A stretch of DNA of 45,573 nt from contig JAFDGC010000017.1 in assembly GCA_019309485.1 (NCBI GenBank), positions 1-45,573 of the forward strand. The letters run 5' to 3'. Source of the DNA: Deltaproteobacteria bacterium (GTDB taxonomy: Bacteria > Desulfobacterota > Desulfobacteria > Desulfobacterales > UBA2156). Below are positions 36,324 to 44,876 of this stretch, piece by piece; the first letter of the stretch is position 1, and each line of letters opens with the position of its first letter. The notes under the pieces are model-generated. The model did not search any database. It worked only from the letters and a program-made list of their open reading frames with translations, and was not told the origin of the DNA. Both the position numbers and the translations under genes were made by a program.

Positions 36324-38264
36324 TTACCAGAGGTTTCGGGAAGGAAAATCCATGGACTCGACAAAGGCCTCCTCGAATTCCGGTTGCACAGAGAGTTCGA
36401 AATGCTCGATCTGTTCGGCCAGGGCCACGGCTTTTGTCCAGTGGCTCTTGGACAAAAGGGCCATCCGGGCACCGGCCGAAGCCGCATTCCCCAAAGAAAT
36501 GATCTTCTCGGCGGCGGTGATGGGAAGGAGTCCGATGCGCATGGCACTGTACGGATTGACGTAATTCCCCAGGGCACCGGCCAGGTACAGGATATCCACA
36601 TCCTCCGCGGTCACCCCCATTTGCTGCATCAGAATCTTTACACCGGCGGCGATGGCTCCCTTGGCCAGCTGGAGCTCGCGCACGTCTTTTTGGGTCAACA
36701 GGATCGGCTGACCATCTAGGCTCTCCCCGGGTTCGGCCACCACGAAATCGTAGACCGGGGCATCCCTCCGGGGGCGGACCCGGGAGTGGAAGAGATCCCC
36801 TTCTTCCTGGATTTGATCCGGGCCCAAAAACCCTTCCCTGTCGATCACCCCGTAATGCAACAGGACAGCCACCAGGTCCACCAGGCCGCTCCCGCACAAC
36901 CCCTTGGCCTTGATGTTTCCGATGACCCGGTATTGCAGATGATTGTCTTCTACCCGCACGCTCTCGATGGCACCGGCCCGGGCAATCATGCCCCGTGAGA
37001 TGCGGGCCCCTTCCAGTGCCGGGCCGGCGGCGGCCGAGCAAGTGAGCATCCGGTGCCGGTTGCCGAGAAAAATTTCGCCGTTGGTGCCGAAATCCAGCCC
37101 CAGGATCATTTTTTCGTTTTCTTCGGCGGCGCCGGACGCAAGGATGAAACTGATCAAGTCCCCGCCGATGTATCCGGAGCGTGCAGGCATCACGTAGAGC
37201 ATGGCGTCGGGATGAAACTCCAGGCCGAGCTCCGCCGTGCGGAAGGTCACGCCTTCGGTGATGACGGGAGAAAAAGGCGCCTCGGCAATCCCGCTGGGGT
37301 CCAATCCCAAAAGGAAGTGCTGCATGGTGGTGTTCCCGGCCGCCACCGCGATAAAGACATCATCCGGGGTGAGACCGTTGGCCTCCAGCAACCGGCGCGT
37401 GATCAGGTTCAGGTCCCGGATGAGGATTTCCCGCATGCGCTTTTGACCTTGCTTTTTTTCACGCACATACTGGATGCGGTTGATCACGTTACTGCCGTAA
37501 CGGAACTGGGAATTGAGCCGGGAGATGACGCTGATCTCGACGCCTTCGGATATATCGATGAGTTTGCCCACCAGCGTGGTGGTGCCGATGTCGAAGACGA
37601 TGCCGTAACGTCCCCGGATACTCCCGGGCGGCTCCAAGGCCAGGAGGCAATTCCTGTGAATCACGGCGTCGCCCTTGAAATCGTTCCGGCGCAGCTTCCG
37701 GTAGAGGGATCTTAAGCAACGGGTCGTAATCCGCATCTGTGAATAGGGCGCCCCCATTGCGGCCCGGAGCCGATAGAAATCCGATTCCGCGTGCTCGATG
37801 CTGGGGGGTGTCACCTGAACCGGGTACTTTTCGATGAGGGGGTCGAGATCCACTTCGGGGGTCTGGCCGTACTTGAGAATCTGGACCATTTCAAGTTCGC
37901 TGGGAGCCAGATCCGTGTACACCACCATGCTCTTTTTGATGCGTATCCGGCACGCCAGACGCTCCCCATGCTCCAGCGCCTCCGGGGACAAGAGCGCCTT
38001 TTCCTGTTCATCCGGCGGGCCGATGGCGGTGATGATGCGCACCTTGCACTTGCCGCAGGTCCCCAATCCTCCGCATTCGCTCTCCAGATCAATGCCGGCC
38101 TTTTGGAGGGCCTCCAGGAGAATCACCCCCCGTTTGACTTTAATCCAGCGATCCGCCGGGAGGATGTTGAGCCTTGTCGTTTTGCGGTCCCGTGCCTGGG
38201 GATGCACCTGGTAGGGTCTTTTCTTCCATTTCTTTTTGTTTTTATTGTTCCGGGGGTGTTTCAT
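36324..38264 (-). CDS. RACo-type reductive activator of corrinoid proteins
   Basis: A 646-residue reactivase that uses ATP to re-reduce Co(II)-corrinoid to Co(I). The N-terminal [2Fe-2S] ferredoxin domain is intact: Cys64, Cys70, Cys73 (ECGGLGTCGKC) and Cys105. A linker (about 120-210) and the ASKHA domain follow (GIVFDIGTTTLVGKLIDIS, AVAAGNTTMQHFLLGL, GLDFGTNGEIFLG, CSAAAGPALEGARI, KGLCGSGLVDLV, LYLAGALGNYV). It starts with a Lys/Asn-rich 30-residue extension. Its ATG overlaps the DUF1638 stop (ATGA), placing it last in the six-gene corrinoid operon, whose corrinoid protein is its expected client. Confidence 0.95.
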   Translation of the reverse strand: MKHPRNNKNKKKWKKRPYQVHPQARDRKTTRLNILPADRWIKVKRGVILLEALQKAGIDLESECGGLGTCGKCKVRIITAIGPPDEQEKALLSPEALEHGERLACRIRIKKSMVVYTDLAPSELEMVQILKYGQTPEVDLDPLIEKYPVQVTPPSIEHAESDFYRLRAAMGAPYSQMRITTRCLRSLYRKLRRNDFKGDAVIHRNCLLALEPPGSIRGRYGIVFDIGTTTLVGKLIDISEGVEISVISRLNSQFRYGSNVINRIQYVREKKQGQKRMREILIRDLNLITRRLLEANGLTPDDVFIAVAAGNTTMQHFLLGLDPSGIAEAPFSPVITEGVTFRTAELGLEFHPDAMLYVMPARSGYIGGDLISFILASGAAEENEKMILGLDFGTNGEIFLGNRHRMLTCSAAAGPALEGARISRGMIARAGAIESVRVEDNHLQYRVIGNIKAKGLCGSGLVDLVAVLLHYGVIDREGFLGPDQIQEEGDLFHSRVRPRRDAPVYDFVVAEPGESLDGQPILLTQKDVRELQLAKGAIAAGVKILMQQMGVTAEDVDILYLAGALGNYVNPYSAMRIGLLPITAAEKIISLGNAASAGARMALLSKSHWTKAVALAEQIEHFELSVQPEFEEAFVESMDFPSRNLW

Positions 38265-38851
38265 GCTGCATACAGTGTGTCGATCAGCCGGGTCAAAGCG
38301 GAATCCAGTTCCTGATAATCCGCCTTCACCACCTGCAGCCGCAACTCCAACGCCTCGGCGATCCGCCGCACTTGGGCGCTCAAATCGGGATCCAGGGGCT
38401 GGCGGATATACGTGACTTGCCGGTAGTGCTCAAAATACCAGCGCCGCATCTGGGGATCATACAACTCCAGGGGTTTCCAGCAATACGCATCGAAGTTCTC
38501 GACGAGTTCCTTTTCCATAAAAAAGGTCCCGGCCTGATCCTGGATCATTTGTTGAAAGCGTTCGCTGCCCACCAGTATTTCGAAGCAGTGGTGCATGCGG
38601 ATGCGCGGCACCGCCGCTTCCTCCAATACCTCATCGATGTCTTCAAAGCAATGCCCATATAGACATCCCACCTGGTACCCTTTTCCCCGCAATTTTTTGA
38701 TCTCGGCCAGGATACGCTTTTTCAATTCCTGGGGCTGCAGGTGCAGGTGTCCCGGAAGAAAGTGGATCTTAAGCTCCGGATAGCGTTTTTGGATCTTCAA
38801 AACAATCAGGGCGCTGCGGAAGATCTCACAGGCGATCAGACACGGGGGCAT
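38261..38851 (-). CDS. DUF1638 family protein in the corrinoid operon
   Basis: A 196-residue protein recognised as DUF1638 by IACEIFRSAL at the N-terminus, LPGHLHLQPQELKKRI, the GY..G.LYGHC segment, and RIRMHHCFEILVGSERFQQMIQDQAGTFFMEKELVE. The family is seen near corrinoid methyltransferase genes in anaerobes, but its biochemical function is not known to me. Cys and His residues (CLYGHCF, MHHCF) could bind a metal or corrinoid; this is inference. ATG 38851 is preferred over GTG 38854. It begins 27 bases after the second MttB gene and overlaps RACo as ATGA. Confidence 0.82.
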   Translation of the reverse strand: MPPCLIACEIFRSALIVLKIQKRYPELKIHFLPGHLHLQPQELKKRILAEIKKLRGKGYQVGCLYGHCFEDIDEVLEEAAVPRIRMHHCFEILVGSERFQQMIQDQAGTFFMEKELVENFDAYCWKPLELYDPQMRRWYFEHYRQVTYIRQPLDPDLSAQVRRIAEALELRLQVVKADYQELDSALTRLIDTLYAA

Positions 38852-38881
38852 CACGGGATTCCAAAGGGGTTTTCGGTGCAG

Positions 38882-40294
38882 TCATGGATCCACGATCTGC
38901 GGAAACTGCTTGCGCAACCTGTCCACTGTATCGGGATCCAGCCGAAACGGCGGTTCCTTCAGATGTTGATCCACCAGGGCCTTGGCCTTGGTCAGGGGGG
39001 TCGGCCGGCCGAGGTCGACCCATCGATCGAATTGCTCCCGGACAGCCAGCCGGGGGTAGAAAAACTCACTGAGCATGTGGTCCACAGTGTGGTCCGCCAG
39101 GATATAATTCCCTCCCGGACCCACCTGAGCAATGGTATCGAATCCGAGGGTCTTTTCATTGACCTCGATCCCGCGCAGGATGCGTTCGATCATCCCCAGC
39201 AATTCGTTGTCGATGACATACTGTTCATAGGCGATGGCGTTTCCCGAATCGAGCATCCCGGCGGCCAGGTGGATGAAATCGGCGCCGGCCCTGCCCAGCA
39301 GCAGATTGGAAACCCCTTTTTCGAATCCGGCCTGGATGTCCGTGATCTTGGCGTCGCTCAAACCGGCCGTGGCGTATATGGGAAGATGGTACCGCCGGGC
39401 CAAGGCCACGCACGCCGTGTTGATCATGGCCGACTCCACCGATCCCATGGCCAGATCCATTCCCCTAAGGTCCATGGTGGAAGCCACGGCGCCGTACATC
39501 ACCGGCGCCCCCGGGGTCATGAATTGCACCAGGGCGACACCGGCAAGGGTTTCTGCATGCAGTTGCGCCAGGGTCCCCGCCAGGGAAGCCGGGGCCGTGG
39601 CCCCGGCGATGGGCGCTGGTGCCACCGCCAGGGGGATGCCGTTTTGGGCCCCGAAGGCCATGATGCGCAGGGTTTCGGCATCCAAGGTCAGAGGACTGAT
39701 GGGATTGGCCATCACCGAAACAAAGGGGCGATCCCGCAGCGCCTGGGGGCCGCCGGCGATCGCCGCGGCCAACGCCACCATCTGGCGCATCCCTTTGAGG
39801 GTATCCACTCCCCCCATGACATGCTTGGTGGTATGCCCAAAGGACTGGTAAAAATCGTTCAGATGGTAATGCGCCGGCGCGAGATCGTAGGCCTGGCAGG
39901 CGATGATATAAAACCGGATATGATCGAGGGCATCCACCAGGGCCGCCGTATGGGCCACATCTTTCAGCAGGGTGGGGCGTACCCGGCTCTCGGTCATCTC
40001 GTGGATCTGAAAGACGCGACCGCCGTTGCCGAAATAGACACGCCCGCTGCCCATCTCCAGGTCGTGGCGCCGATTTCGACCGTAGAGGATGAACCGGGAA
40101 GGGGCCCGGGCCAGGTGATCCTCCAACCAGCTTGGATCGAAGCGCACGACGCCTTTGGCCGTATCCAGGGGGTTGCCGGCAGCATGGAGCCGGTCCCGGA
40201 CATCCGGGTCCAGGATTTTCACGCCCACCCGCTCCAGGATCCTTTGTGCGGTTTTATCGATGGCGCTCAGCTGCGCTTCCGAGATCAATTGCAT
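38882..40294 (-). CDS. MttB-family (trimethylamine methyltransferase-like) protein 2, non-pyrrolysine
   Basis: A 470-residue TIM-barrel methyltransferase of the MttB superfamily, transferring a methyl group from a quaternary or tertiary amine to Co(I)-corrinoid. There is no in-frame TAG, so it is of the pyrrolysine-free MtgB-type branch. It carries SVMANPISPLTLDAETLRIM and PGAPVMYGAVASTMDLRGM, typical of the family, and VGPGGNYILADHTVDHML near the C-terminus. ATG 40294 has GGAGAAGGGACG upstream and is preferred over TTG 40336. It is 38 bases after the first MttB and clearly diverged from it, so the substrates probably differ. Possible substrates include glycine betaine, proline betaine or carnitine-like amines; none is proven. 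Confidence 0.92.
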   Translation of the reverse strand: MQLISEAQLSAIDKTAQRILERVGVKILDPDVRDRLHAAGNPLDTAKGVVRFDPSWLEDHLARAPSRFILYGRNRRHDLEMGSGRVYFGNGGRVFQIHEMTESRVRPTLLKDVAHTAALVDALDHIRFYIIACQAYDLAPAHYHLNDFYQSFGHTTKHVMGGVDTLKGMRQMVALAAAIAGGPQALRDRPFVSVMANPISPLTLDAETLRIMAFGAQNGIPLAVAPAPIAGATAPASLAGTLAQLHAETLAGVALVQFMTPGAPVMYGAVASTMDLRGMDLAMGSVESAMINTACVALARRYHLPIYATAGLSDAKITDIQAGFEKGVSNLLLGRAGADFIHLAAGMLDSGNAIAYEQYVIDNELLGMIERILRGIEVNEKTLGFDTIAQVGPGGNYILADHTVDHMLSEFFYPRLAVREQFDRWVDLGRPTPLTKAKALVDQHLKEPPFRLDPDTVDRLRKQFPQIVDP

Positions 40295-40332
40295 ACCTGC
40301 GTCCCTTCTCCGGATGGGAAACCTTCGGGGGT

Positions 40333-41787
40333 TCAAATCCGTTGCAGCAGCGCCTCGATTTCATCATTGAGTCCGGCATCCATCTCCGGTTCGAGCCGAT
40401 GCGTTTCCAAAAGGCTGCGGGCTTTGGCGTTGCTGCGGCGGTACAAATCCTGCCCGCCCTCGGCCATCCATGCATCATATCGGCTGCGGTCCAAGAGCTC
40501 GGGCAGAAACAACGCTTCTTCGAAATGCTCGAAGGTATGATCATCGGTGAGAAAAATGCCCCTGGTCCCGGCGGATTTGACCCGATCCAGGGCATCCAGG
40601 GCAAGGGTCTCCCGGTTCACGGGAATGCCTTTCGTGAAATGCCGGGCCATGGCGATGAGTTCGTCGGCGAGGGTCACCATCTCCAGGGAAGAAGTGCTCC
40701 CATATTCCAGGTACCCCACGTCGTGGATCAGGTTGCAGCGGGAGAGCATGGCCGTGACGATGGAAAACATGGCTTCGGCGCCGGCCTGGGCGTCCACCAC
40801 CTTTGCGTCCGTGGCCCCGCCGAAAGACCAGATCGGCAGGCCGTAAATTTCATCCCGCATGTCGGCCAGGGCGGCCTGGGTCAGGCTCCATTCGGGACAC
40901 CCGTAGGAAACCACGGTGGATTTCATGTCGAGGACGCTCACATTGGGGCCGAACAAAAAAGGCGCCCCGCGACGAGTCAACTGGTGGATGATCAATCCCG
41001 CCAGGTTTTCGGCGATTCCCAGAGCCAGGGCGCCGGCCAGCGTTATGGGGGCGCCGCCACCGGCATTGCTTCCCGACGGGAGGCAGATGGGGATTTCCTT
41101 TTCGGCGCAAAACATCAAACGATCCACCACATGGGCCGGAAACCGCAAGGGGCTGATGGCTTCCGAATAATTGAGGATAAAAGGCTTTTGCCGCAGGGCC
41201 GCATCGCCGCCGGCCACCATGCAGGCCAGATCATGAATGTGCTGCATGTCCTCCAGGCGATCGGCGATGAAGACGATGGGTTTGTTCGTGTTGCGAAGCA
41301 TTTCGGCAAAGGTGTACACGTAGATGAATTCGATCTTGGGGATGTCCTGGGGATTGCTCATGGACATGGCAAAGGAAAAACGGGGCAGGGCATCCACCAG
41401 CCGCGCGAAACGTCCCGTGTCGTTGAGGACGCATCCCCTGCGCTGGCCGCTTTCCAGGTCAAGGGTGAAGGTGGTGTCCGAACCGGTTCCGAAAAAGAAA
41501 TGGTCGTCCCGCAACGCCATGGCCTTGTCGCCGTTCTGATCATATAAAAGGATCTGGCGGGGGGCGGAACCTAAGGCCTCCTCCGCCAAAAAGGCGGGAA
41601 TCCGGAGCCAGTCCGTATCGAAGGGTTTGGCCCCGGCGTCCACCAAAAGCTTCCGGGCCCGGTCATTTTCCATTTTGATCCCGGTCTTTTCCAAAATTTC
41701 CAGGGCTGCCGTATGTATGGCCAGGGCCTGCCGGTGCTCCAGCACTTTCAGGCGGGGTTGAAACGTGGGAATCGGTAAGTTGTCCAT
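40333..41787 (-). CDS. MttB-family methyltransferase 1, non-pyrrolysine
   Basis: A 484-residue protein of the MttB superfamily (KPFILNYSEAISPLRFPAHVVDRLMFC, GAPFLFGPNVSVLDMKSTVVSYGCPEW, FLTDDHTFEHFEEALFLPELLDR). No in-frame TAG, hence the pyrrolysine-independent class that includes glycine betaine methyltransferase MtgB. ATG 41787 has AAAGGAGGTG 5 bases upstream, the strongest ribosome site in the operon. It follows the corrinoid protein by 75 bases and precedes the second MttB by 38. Substrate unknown. Confidence 0.93.
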   Translation of the reverse strand: MDNLPIPTFQPRLKVLEHRQALAIHTAALEILEKTGIKMENDRARKLLVDAGAKPFDTDWLRIPAFLAEEALGSAPRQILLYDQNGDKAMALRDDHFFFGTGSDTTFTLDLESGQRRGCVLNDTGRFARLVDALPRFSFAMSMSNPQDIPKIEFIYVYTFAEMLRNTNKPIVFIADRLEDMQHIHDLACMVAGGDAALRQKPFILNYSEAISPLRFPAHVVDRLMFCAEKEIPICLPSGSNAGGGAPITLAGALALGIAENLAGLIIHQLTRRGAPFLFGPNVSVLDMKSTVVSYGCPEWSLTQAALADMRDEIYGLPIWSFGGATDAKVVDAQAGAEAMFSIVTAMLSRCNLIHDVGYLEYGSTSSLEMVTLADELIAMARHFTKGIPVNRETLALDALDRVKSAGTRGIFLTDDHTFEHFEEALFLPELLDRSRYDAWMAEGGQDLYRRSNAKARSLLETHRLEPEMDAGLNDEIEALLQRI

Positions 41788-41862
41788 AACACCTCCTTTG
41801 CGTTCCTTTTCAGGGATGCGCCACGTTGCGCCGCAGGGGTTTCGGGCCGCCAGAACCCGGGC

Positions 41863-42504
41863 TCAGGAAGTCTGCAGGAGTTCTTTGGCCGCCGCCACCG
41901 CGGATCCGGCATCCGGCGCGTACCGATCGGCACCGATCTCCCCTGCGAATTTGGCCGTCACCGGCGCCCCGCCGATCATCACTTTCACCTTGTCGCGCAG
42001 TCCGGCGTCCTTCAAAGCATCAATCGTCGCCTTCATTGCCGGCATGGTGGTGGACAGCAGGGCCGACATGCCGAGAATCTCAGGGCTTTTTTCGGAAACC
42101 GTCTGCACGAAGGCTTCGGGAAGCACATCCACGCCCATATCGATGATGGTGAAGCCAGCGCCTTCGAGCATCATCGCCACCAGGTTTTTTCCGATGTCGT
42201 GGAGATCGGCCTTGACGGTCCCCATCACCACGGTCCCCTTGCTCGACACGGTCCCGGCCTGGAAGGCCGGTTTCAGCAACGCCACGCACGCTTGCATGGT
42301 CTTGGCGGAGCGGAGCATCTGGGGAACGAACATGGCGCCTGCGGCAAACCGCTGCCCCACGATGTCCATGGCGGCGATCAGCCCCTGATCCAGGATGGTC
42401 TGGGGATCGCCCCCCCCATCGAGGGCCTTCTGCGTCTCCTGCGTTGCGGCTTGTATGTTCCCCTTGATCACAGCTTCCGAGAGCGGATTCAGGTCGATGG
42501 TCAT
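41863..42504 (-). CDS. corrinoid (methyltransferase cognate) protein
   Basis: A 213-residue cobalamin-binding protein that shuttles the methyl group between the MttB enzymes and tetrahydrofolate. N-terminal helical cap (about 1-85) and Rossmann-like B12-binding domain with the signature DLHDIGKN at 100-107, where His102 is the lower cobalt ligand, plus the GMSALLSTTMPAM (S-x-L) and IGGAPVTAKFA (GG) motifs. Resembles MttC/MtgC. ATG 42504 has AAGGAGGAAG upstream. Operon order: methyl-THF methyltransferase, corrinoid protein, MttB1, MttB2, DUF1638, RACo. Confidence 0.95.
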   Translation of the reverse strand: MTIDLNPLSEAVIKGNIQAATQETQKALDGGGDPQTILDQGLIAAMDIVGQRFAAGAMFVPQMLRSAKTMQACVALLKPAFQAGTVSSKGTVVMGTVKADLHDIGKNLVAMMLEGAGFTIIDMGVDVLPEAFVQTVSEKSPEILGMSALLSTTMPAMKATIDALKDAGLRDKVKVMIGGAPVTAKFAGEIGADRYAPDAGSAVAAAKELLQTS

Positions 42505-42553
42505 GATGATCTTCCTCCTTGCAGTTTCCGGCGTGGGTTGAGTCCCGGCGCGT

Positions 42554-43363
42554 TCAACGGTTTATCGCCAGAAGCCCCTGTTCATACGCCTCAATGAACG
42601 CGGAGCAATATTCGTCTTGTCCGAGGAGCATCTCCGCCGTTAACAGGCTGGCCATCAGTTCCGAATCGGTGGGATCCAGAATAGCGGCGCTGAGTCCCCG
42701 GGCCATGGCCAACACAAGGAAATGACGGTTAATCTGCCGCCTGAGGGGAAGTCCGAAGGAAATATTGGAAAGTCCGCAAATGGTTTGCACCCCGGGAAAT
42801 CGGGTCATCACACCGGCAATGGCATCGAGGATGGCGGGTCCCATACGCACATCCACCGACACGGGCTGAACCAGCGGATCCACGAAAATATTGTCGGGTT
42901 TTACACCGGCACCGGTCAGGCCTTCGATGAGTTCGGCGGCCACATCGATACGCTCCTGGGCACTGGTGGGCATGGACGTCCGGGCCATGCAAAGGGCCAC
43001 CACCTTGCAGGGCCGTCCGGCCACCACGGGCAGGAGTGCGTCATACCGTTCTTTTTCAAGTGAGATGGAGTTGATCATGGCCTCGCCCTTATGGACGTCA
43101 AGGGCGTTTTCAATGGCCCGGGGATCGGGACTGTCGAGGCAAAGGGGGCGGTCCACGGCAGCCTGAACGGTTTCCACCAGCCAGGACAGATATTCCGCTT
43201 CCTTTCCCAAAAAGGTACCGGCATTGACATCTATGTAATGGGCGCCGGCGTCGGCCTGGGCCCGGGCCACCCCCTGTATGGCCCTGGCGTCTTTTCGTTC
43301 CACGGCCTGGGCGATGAACTTGCGGCTGGTATTGATTTTTTCACCAACGATGATCATGGGCAT
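42554..43363 (-). CDS. methyltetrahydrofolate:corrinoid methyltransferase
   Basis: A 269-residue TIM-barrel pterin-binding methyltransferase (AcsE/MtgA-like) moving the methyl group between corrinoid and THF. VGEKINTSRKFIAQAVERKD, DAGAHYIDVNAGTFLGKEAEYL and LCLDSPDPRAIENALDVHKGEAMINSISLEKERYDALLPVVA are the family signatures, including the D-x-N-x-G and N-S-I-S pterin-site motifs. ATG 43363 follows GAGGAGG. It is the first gene of the operon and, with the corrinoid protein, forms the route into the Wood-Ljungdahl methyl branch. The upstream region has the 32-nt element shared with cooC. Confidence 0.95.
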   Translation of the reverse strand: MPMIIVGEKINTSRKFIAQAVERKDARAIQGVARAQADAGAHYIDVNAGTFLGKEAEYLSWLVETVQAAVDRPLCLDSPDPRAIENALDVHKGEAMINSISLEKERYDALLPVVAGRPCKVVALCMARTSMPTSAQERIDVAAELIEGLTGAGVKPDNIFVDPLVQPVSVDVRMGPAILDAIAGVMTRFPGVQTICGLSNISFGLPLRRQINRHFLVLAMARGLSAAILDPTDSELMASLLTAEMLLGQDEYCSAFIEAYEQGLLAINR

Positions 43364-43518
43364 GATACCTCCTCGTGCCCGGGGTTCACCGGGTTACAGG
43401 GTGATGCCCCGGGTTTCCCGGCGGTCCGGGCCGGTCTCCACCCCGCCGGGACAATGGGTGCAATGACTCGCTTCCGATTTTGACGGCGTGCACCCGCTTG
43501 GGGATACGACATTTTTTT

Positions 43519-43550
43519 TGAACCGCAACAGCAAGCGCATTCCCCGCACC
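43519..43550 (-). repeat. 32-nt element upstream of the methyl-THF methyltransferase (copy 2)
   Basis: Minus-strand copy of the cooC-leader element, 30 of 32 bases identical (differences: one C/G near the start and one T/C in the middle). It starts about 155 bases before the operon's first ATG and points toward it. An overlapping GC stem (CCCCGCA...TGCGGGG) could form on its 5' side. Confidence 0.6.
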
Positions 43551-43680
43551 TTGCTGCGGGGAGGCTTCAATAAAGACGGAGAGTACGTTGATCGATGAAA
43601 ACCTGACGTTGCCCATTCACTGATACCGTATCGGACATGGCGTATAAATGCAACTCCCGACGCTTTAGGCTTTATGATTA

Positions 43681-43735
43681 CAGCGTCCCTCGACCCCGCC
43701 TTAAAAGGCAGTGCTTTCGGGAAGCGTTCCGATTA
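43681..43735 (+). repeat. palindromic repeat copy E (second half)
   Basis: Matches the second hairpin and end of copies B and D: CGACCCCGCCTTAAAAGGCA, then GGGAAGCGTTCCGATTAT. The first half (about 43651-43680) is too decayed to align confidently. Confidence 0.6.
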
Positions 43736-44036
43736 TTTTTCCATTGCAAAAAGGTCTCGATTGCCTTATCTTATTAAACAAAGAATAGACTGCCGCAGAC
43801 ATCATTCGATGGATTCGTGATCGTTTTTTAATTTCCCGCCTTTTTGTCACGTCTTTTGAATCTGTCTTGGCTTGGCCGCGATACGATTGCAACCGATGGC
43901 AGTCCTCAGCGGATCCGGTCTAAAATAAAAGCGGTATTGACACGGAATCGGTTCCTTTGCGGGGCGAGGCGCCCTTTAAGAGGATCGGCACGGCGTTGCC
44001 GTACAAGGATTGATGAAAATAAAGAAAGGAATTTTC

Positions 44037-44321
44037 ATGAACATTTATGTGGGGAATCTTTCATATGACGTTCGGGAAGAAGAGTTGAAATCCATGTTTG
44101 ACGAATTCGGAGAGGTCGAAACGGTAAAAATCATCAAAGATCGATTTTCAGGACAGTCCAAGGGATTCGGTTTCGTGGAAATGCCCAGCAATTCCGAGGC
44201 GGATCAGGCAATCAAGGCGTTGAACGGAAAGCGTATGGGTGAGCGAAATATCAAGGTGAACCCCGCGGATCCGGGGGGCAAGCGAAAACCCAAAAAGAGG
44301 CGCTATTCGCCATCCTACTAA
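44037..44321 (+). CDS. RRM-type RNA-binding protein
   Basis: A 94-residue single RNA-recognition-motif protein: RNP2 IYVGNLSY (residues 3-10) and RNP1 KGFGFVEM (about 46-53), with the aromatic residues kept, followed by a basic tail (GGKRKPKKRRYSPSY). Such small RRM proteins in bacteria are often cold-inducible and act in post-transcriptional control or mRNA protection. ATG 44037 has AAAGGA 7 bases upstream. It is 21 bases before the FKBP gene, so the two are probably co-transcribed. Confidence 0.92.
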   Translation: MNIYVGNLSYDVREEELKSMFDEFGEVETVKIIKDRFSGQSKGFGFVEMPSNSEADQAIKALNGKRMGERNIKVNPADPGGKRKPKKRRYSPSY

Positions 44322-44342
44322 AACGAAGTAAAAGGAGGTTTC

Positions 44343-44837
44343 ATGCAAAAAGCGGAAAATGGAAAATTTGTGAGTGTCCACTACACCGGCACGCTCGACA
44401 ACGGCGATGTCTTTGATACCAGCCAGGACCGCCAACCATTGGAATTTGAAATGGGCAAAGGGGATATGATTCAGGGCTTTGAAAACGCCGTTCGCGGCAT
44501 GGCGCTCAATGAATCCAAGACATTTACTGTGACACCGGAAGAGGCCTACGGTGACCGGGACGAAAACCTCATGCGGTCGTTTCCCCGGGCCAATGTGCCG
44601 CCGGACATGCACCCGGAAGTGGGTCAAACCGTCGTCCTCCAGTCCGATCAGGGCCAACAGGTCCCGGCCCACATCCGGCAGGTGGATGACGAAAAGATTA
44701 CATTGGATTTGAATCATCCCCTGGCGGGCCAATCCCTTACCTTCGAGGTAACGGTGGTGGGCATCAACGACACCCCTGTCCAGCCCCAGAACGGGTGCAG
44801 CGCCCCTGCCGGCTGCTCGCCCGATTGCAGTTGTTAA
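44343..44837 (+). CDS. FKBP-type peptidyl-prolyl isomerase, SlyD-like
   Basis: A 164-residue protein with the FKBP core (VSVHYTGTLDNGDVFDTSQ, GKGDMIQGFENAVRGMALNESKTFTV, LTFEVTVVGI) and an insert-in-flap domain (about 75-130), the SlyD-like layout. Cys-rich C-terminal tail GCSAPAGCSPDCSC is a probable metal-binding motif, as in SlyD, though His-poor. It would catalyse proline isomerisation, chaperone folding proteins and possibly deliver nickel, which could connect to CooC (inference). A strong terminator follows directly. Confidence 0.9.
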   Translation: MQKAENGKFVSVHYTGTLDNGDVFDTSQDRQPLEFEMGKGDMIQGFENAVRGMALNESKTFTVTPEEAYGDRDENLMRSFPRANVPPDMHPEVGQTVVLQSDQGQQVPAHIRQVDDEKITLDLNHPLAGQSLTFEVTVVGINDTPVQPQNGCSAPAGCSPDCSC

Positions 44838-44845
44838 AACATTAT

Positions 44846-44876
44846 CGTGAAGACCGCCAATACGGCGGTCTTCACG
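44846..44876 (+). terminator. strong intrinsic terminator-like hairpin after the FKBP gene
   Basis: CGTGAAGACCGCC (44846-44858) pairs perfectly with GGCGGTCTTCACG (44864-44876) around a 5-base loop, 9 bases after the stop. The downstream tract is AAAACTTCCTCTTTTTT, so a rho-independent or bidirectional terminator is likely. Confidence 0.75.

Larger units (their letters stand above)
43364..44036. other. 673-base noncoding divergent gap
   Basis: Lies between the minus-strand one-carbon operon and the RRM gene. It contains the 32-nt element copy 2 (43519-43550), palindromic repeat copy E (43681-43735, with a degraded first half from about 43651), a hairpin CCCCGCA/TGCGGGG at 43543-43562 overlapping the element, and TTGACA at about 43938 without a good -10. 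I find no protein-coding frame with family resemblance, no tRNA and no recognisable cobalamin riboswitch box. Confidence 0.6.

Noticed and set aside
38741-40540. Plus-strand frame of 599 codons opposite MttB2
   Set aside because: Antisense shadow created by high GC; MttB on the minus strand has clear family motifs and ribosome sites.
40132-41547. Plus-strand frame of 471 codons opposite MttB1
   Set aside because: Shadow of the MttB1 gene, with low-complexity Gly/His/Gln composition.
36324-43363. Pyrrolysine (TAG) readthrough in the MttB genes
   Set aside because: Both MttB frames run to the expected length without an internal TAG.
43364-44036. Cobalamin riboswitch upstream of the corrinoid operon
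   Set aside because: I could not find the conserved B12-box or the long multi-stem layout by eye; a covariance search would decide.
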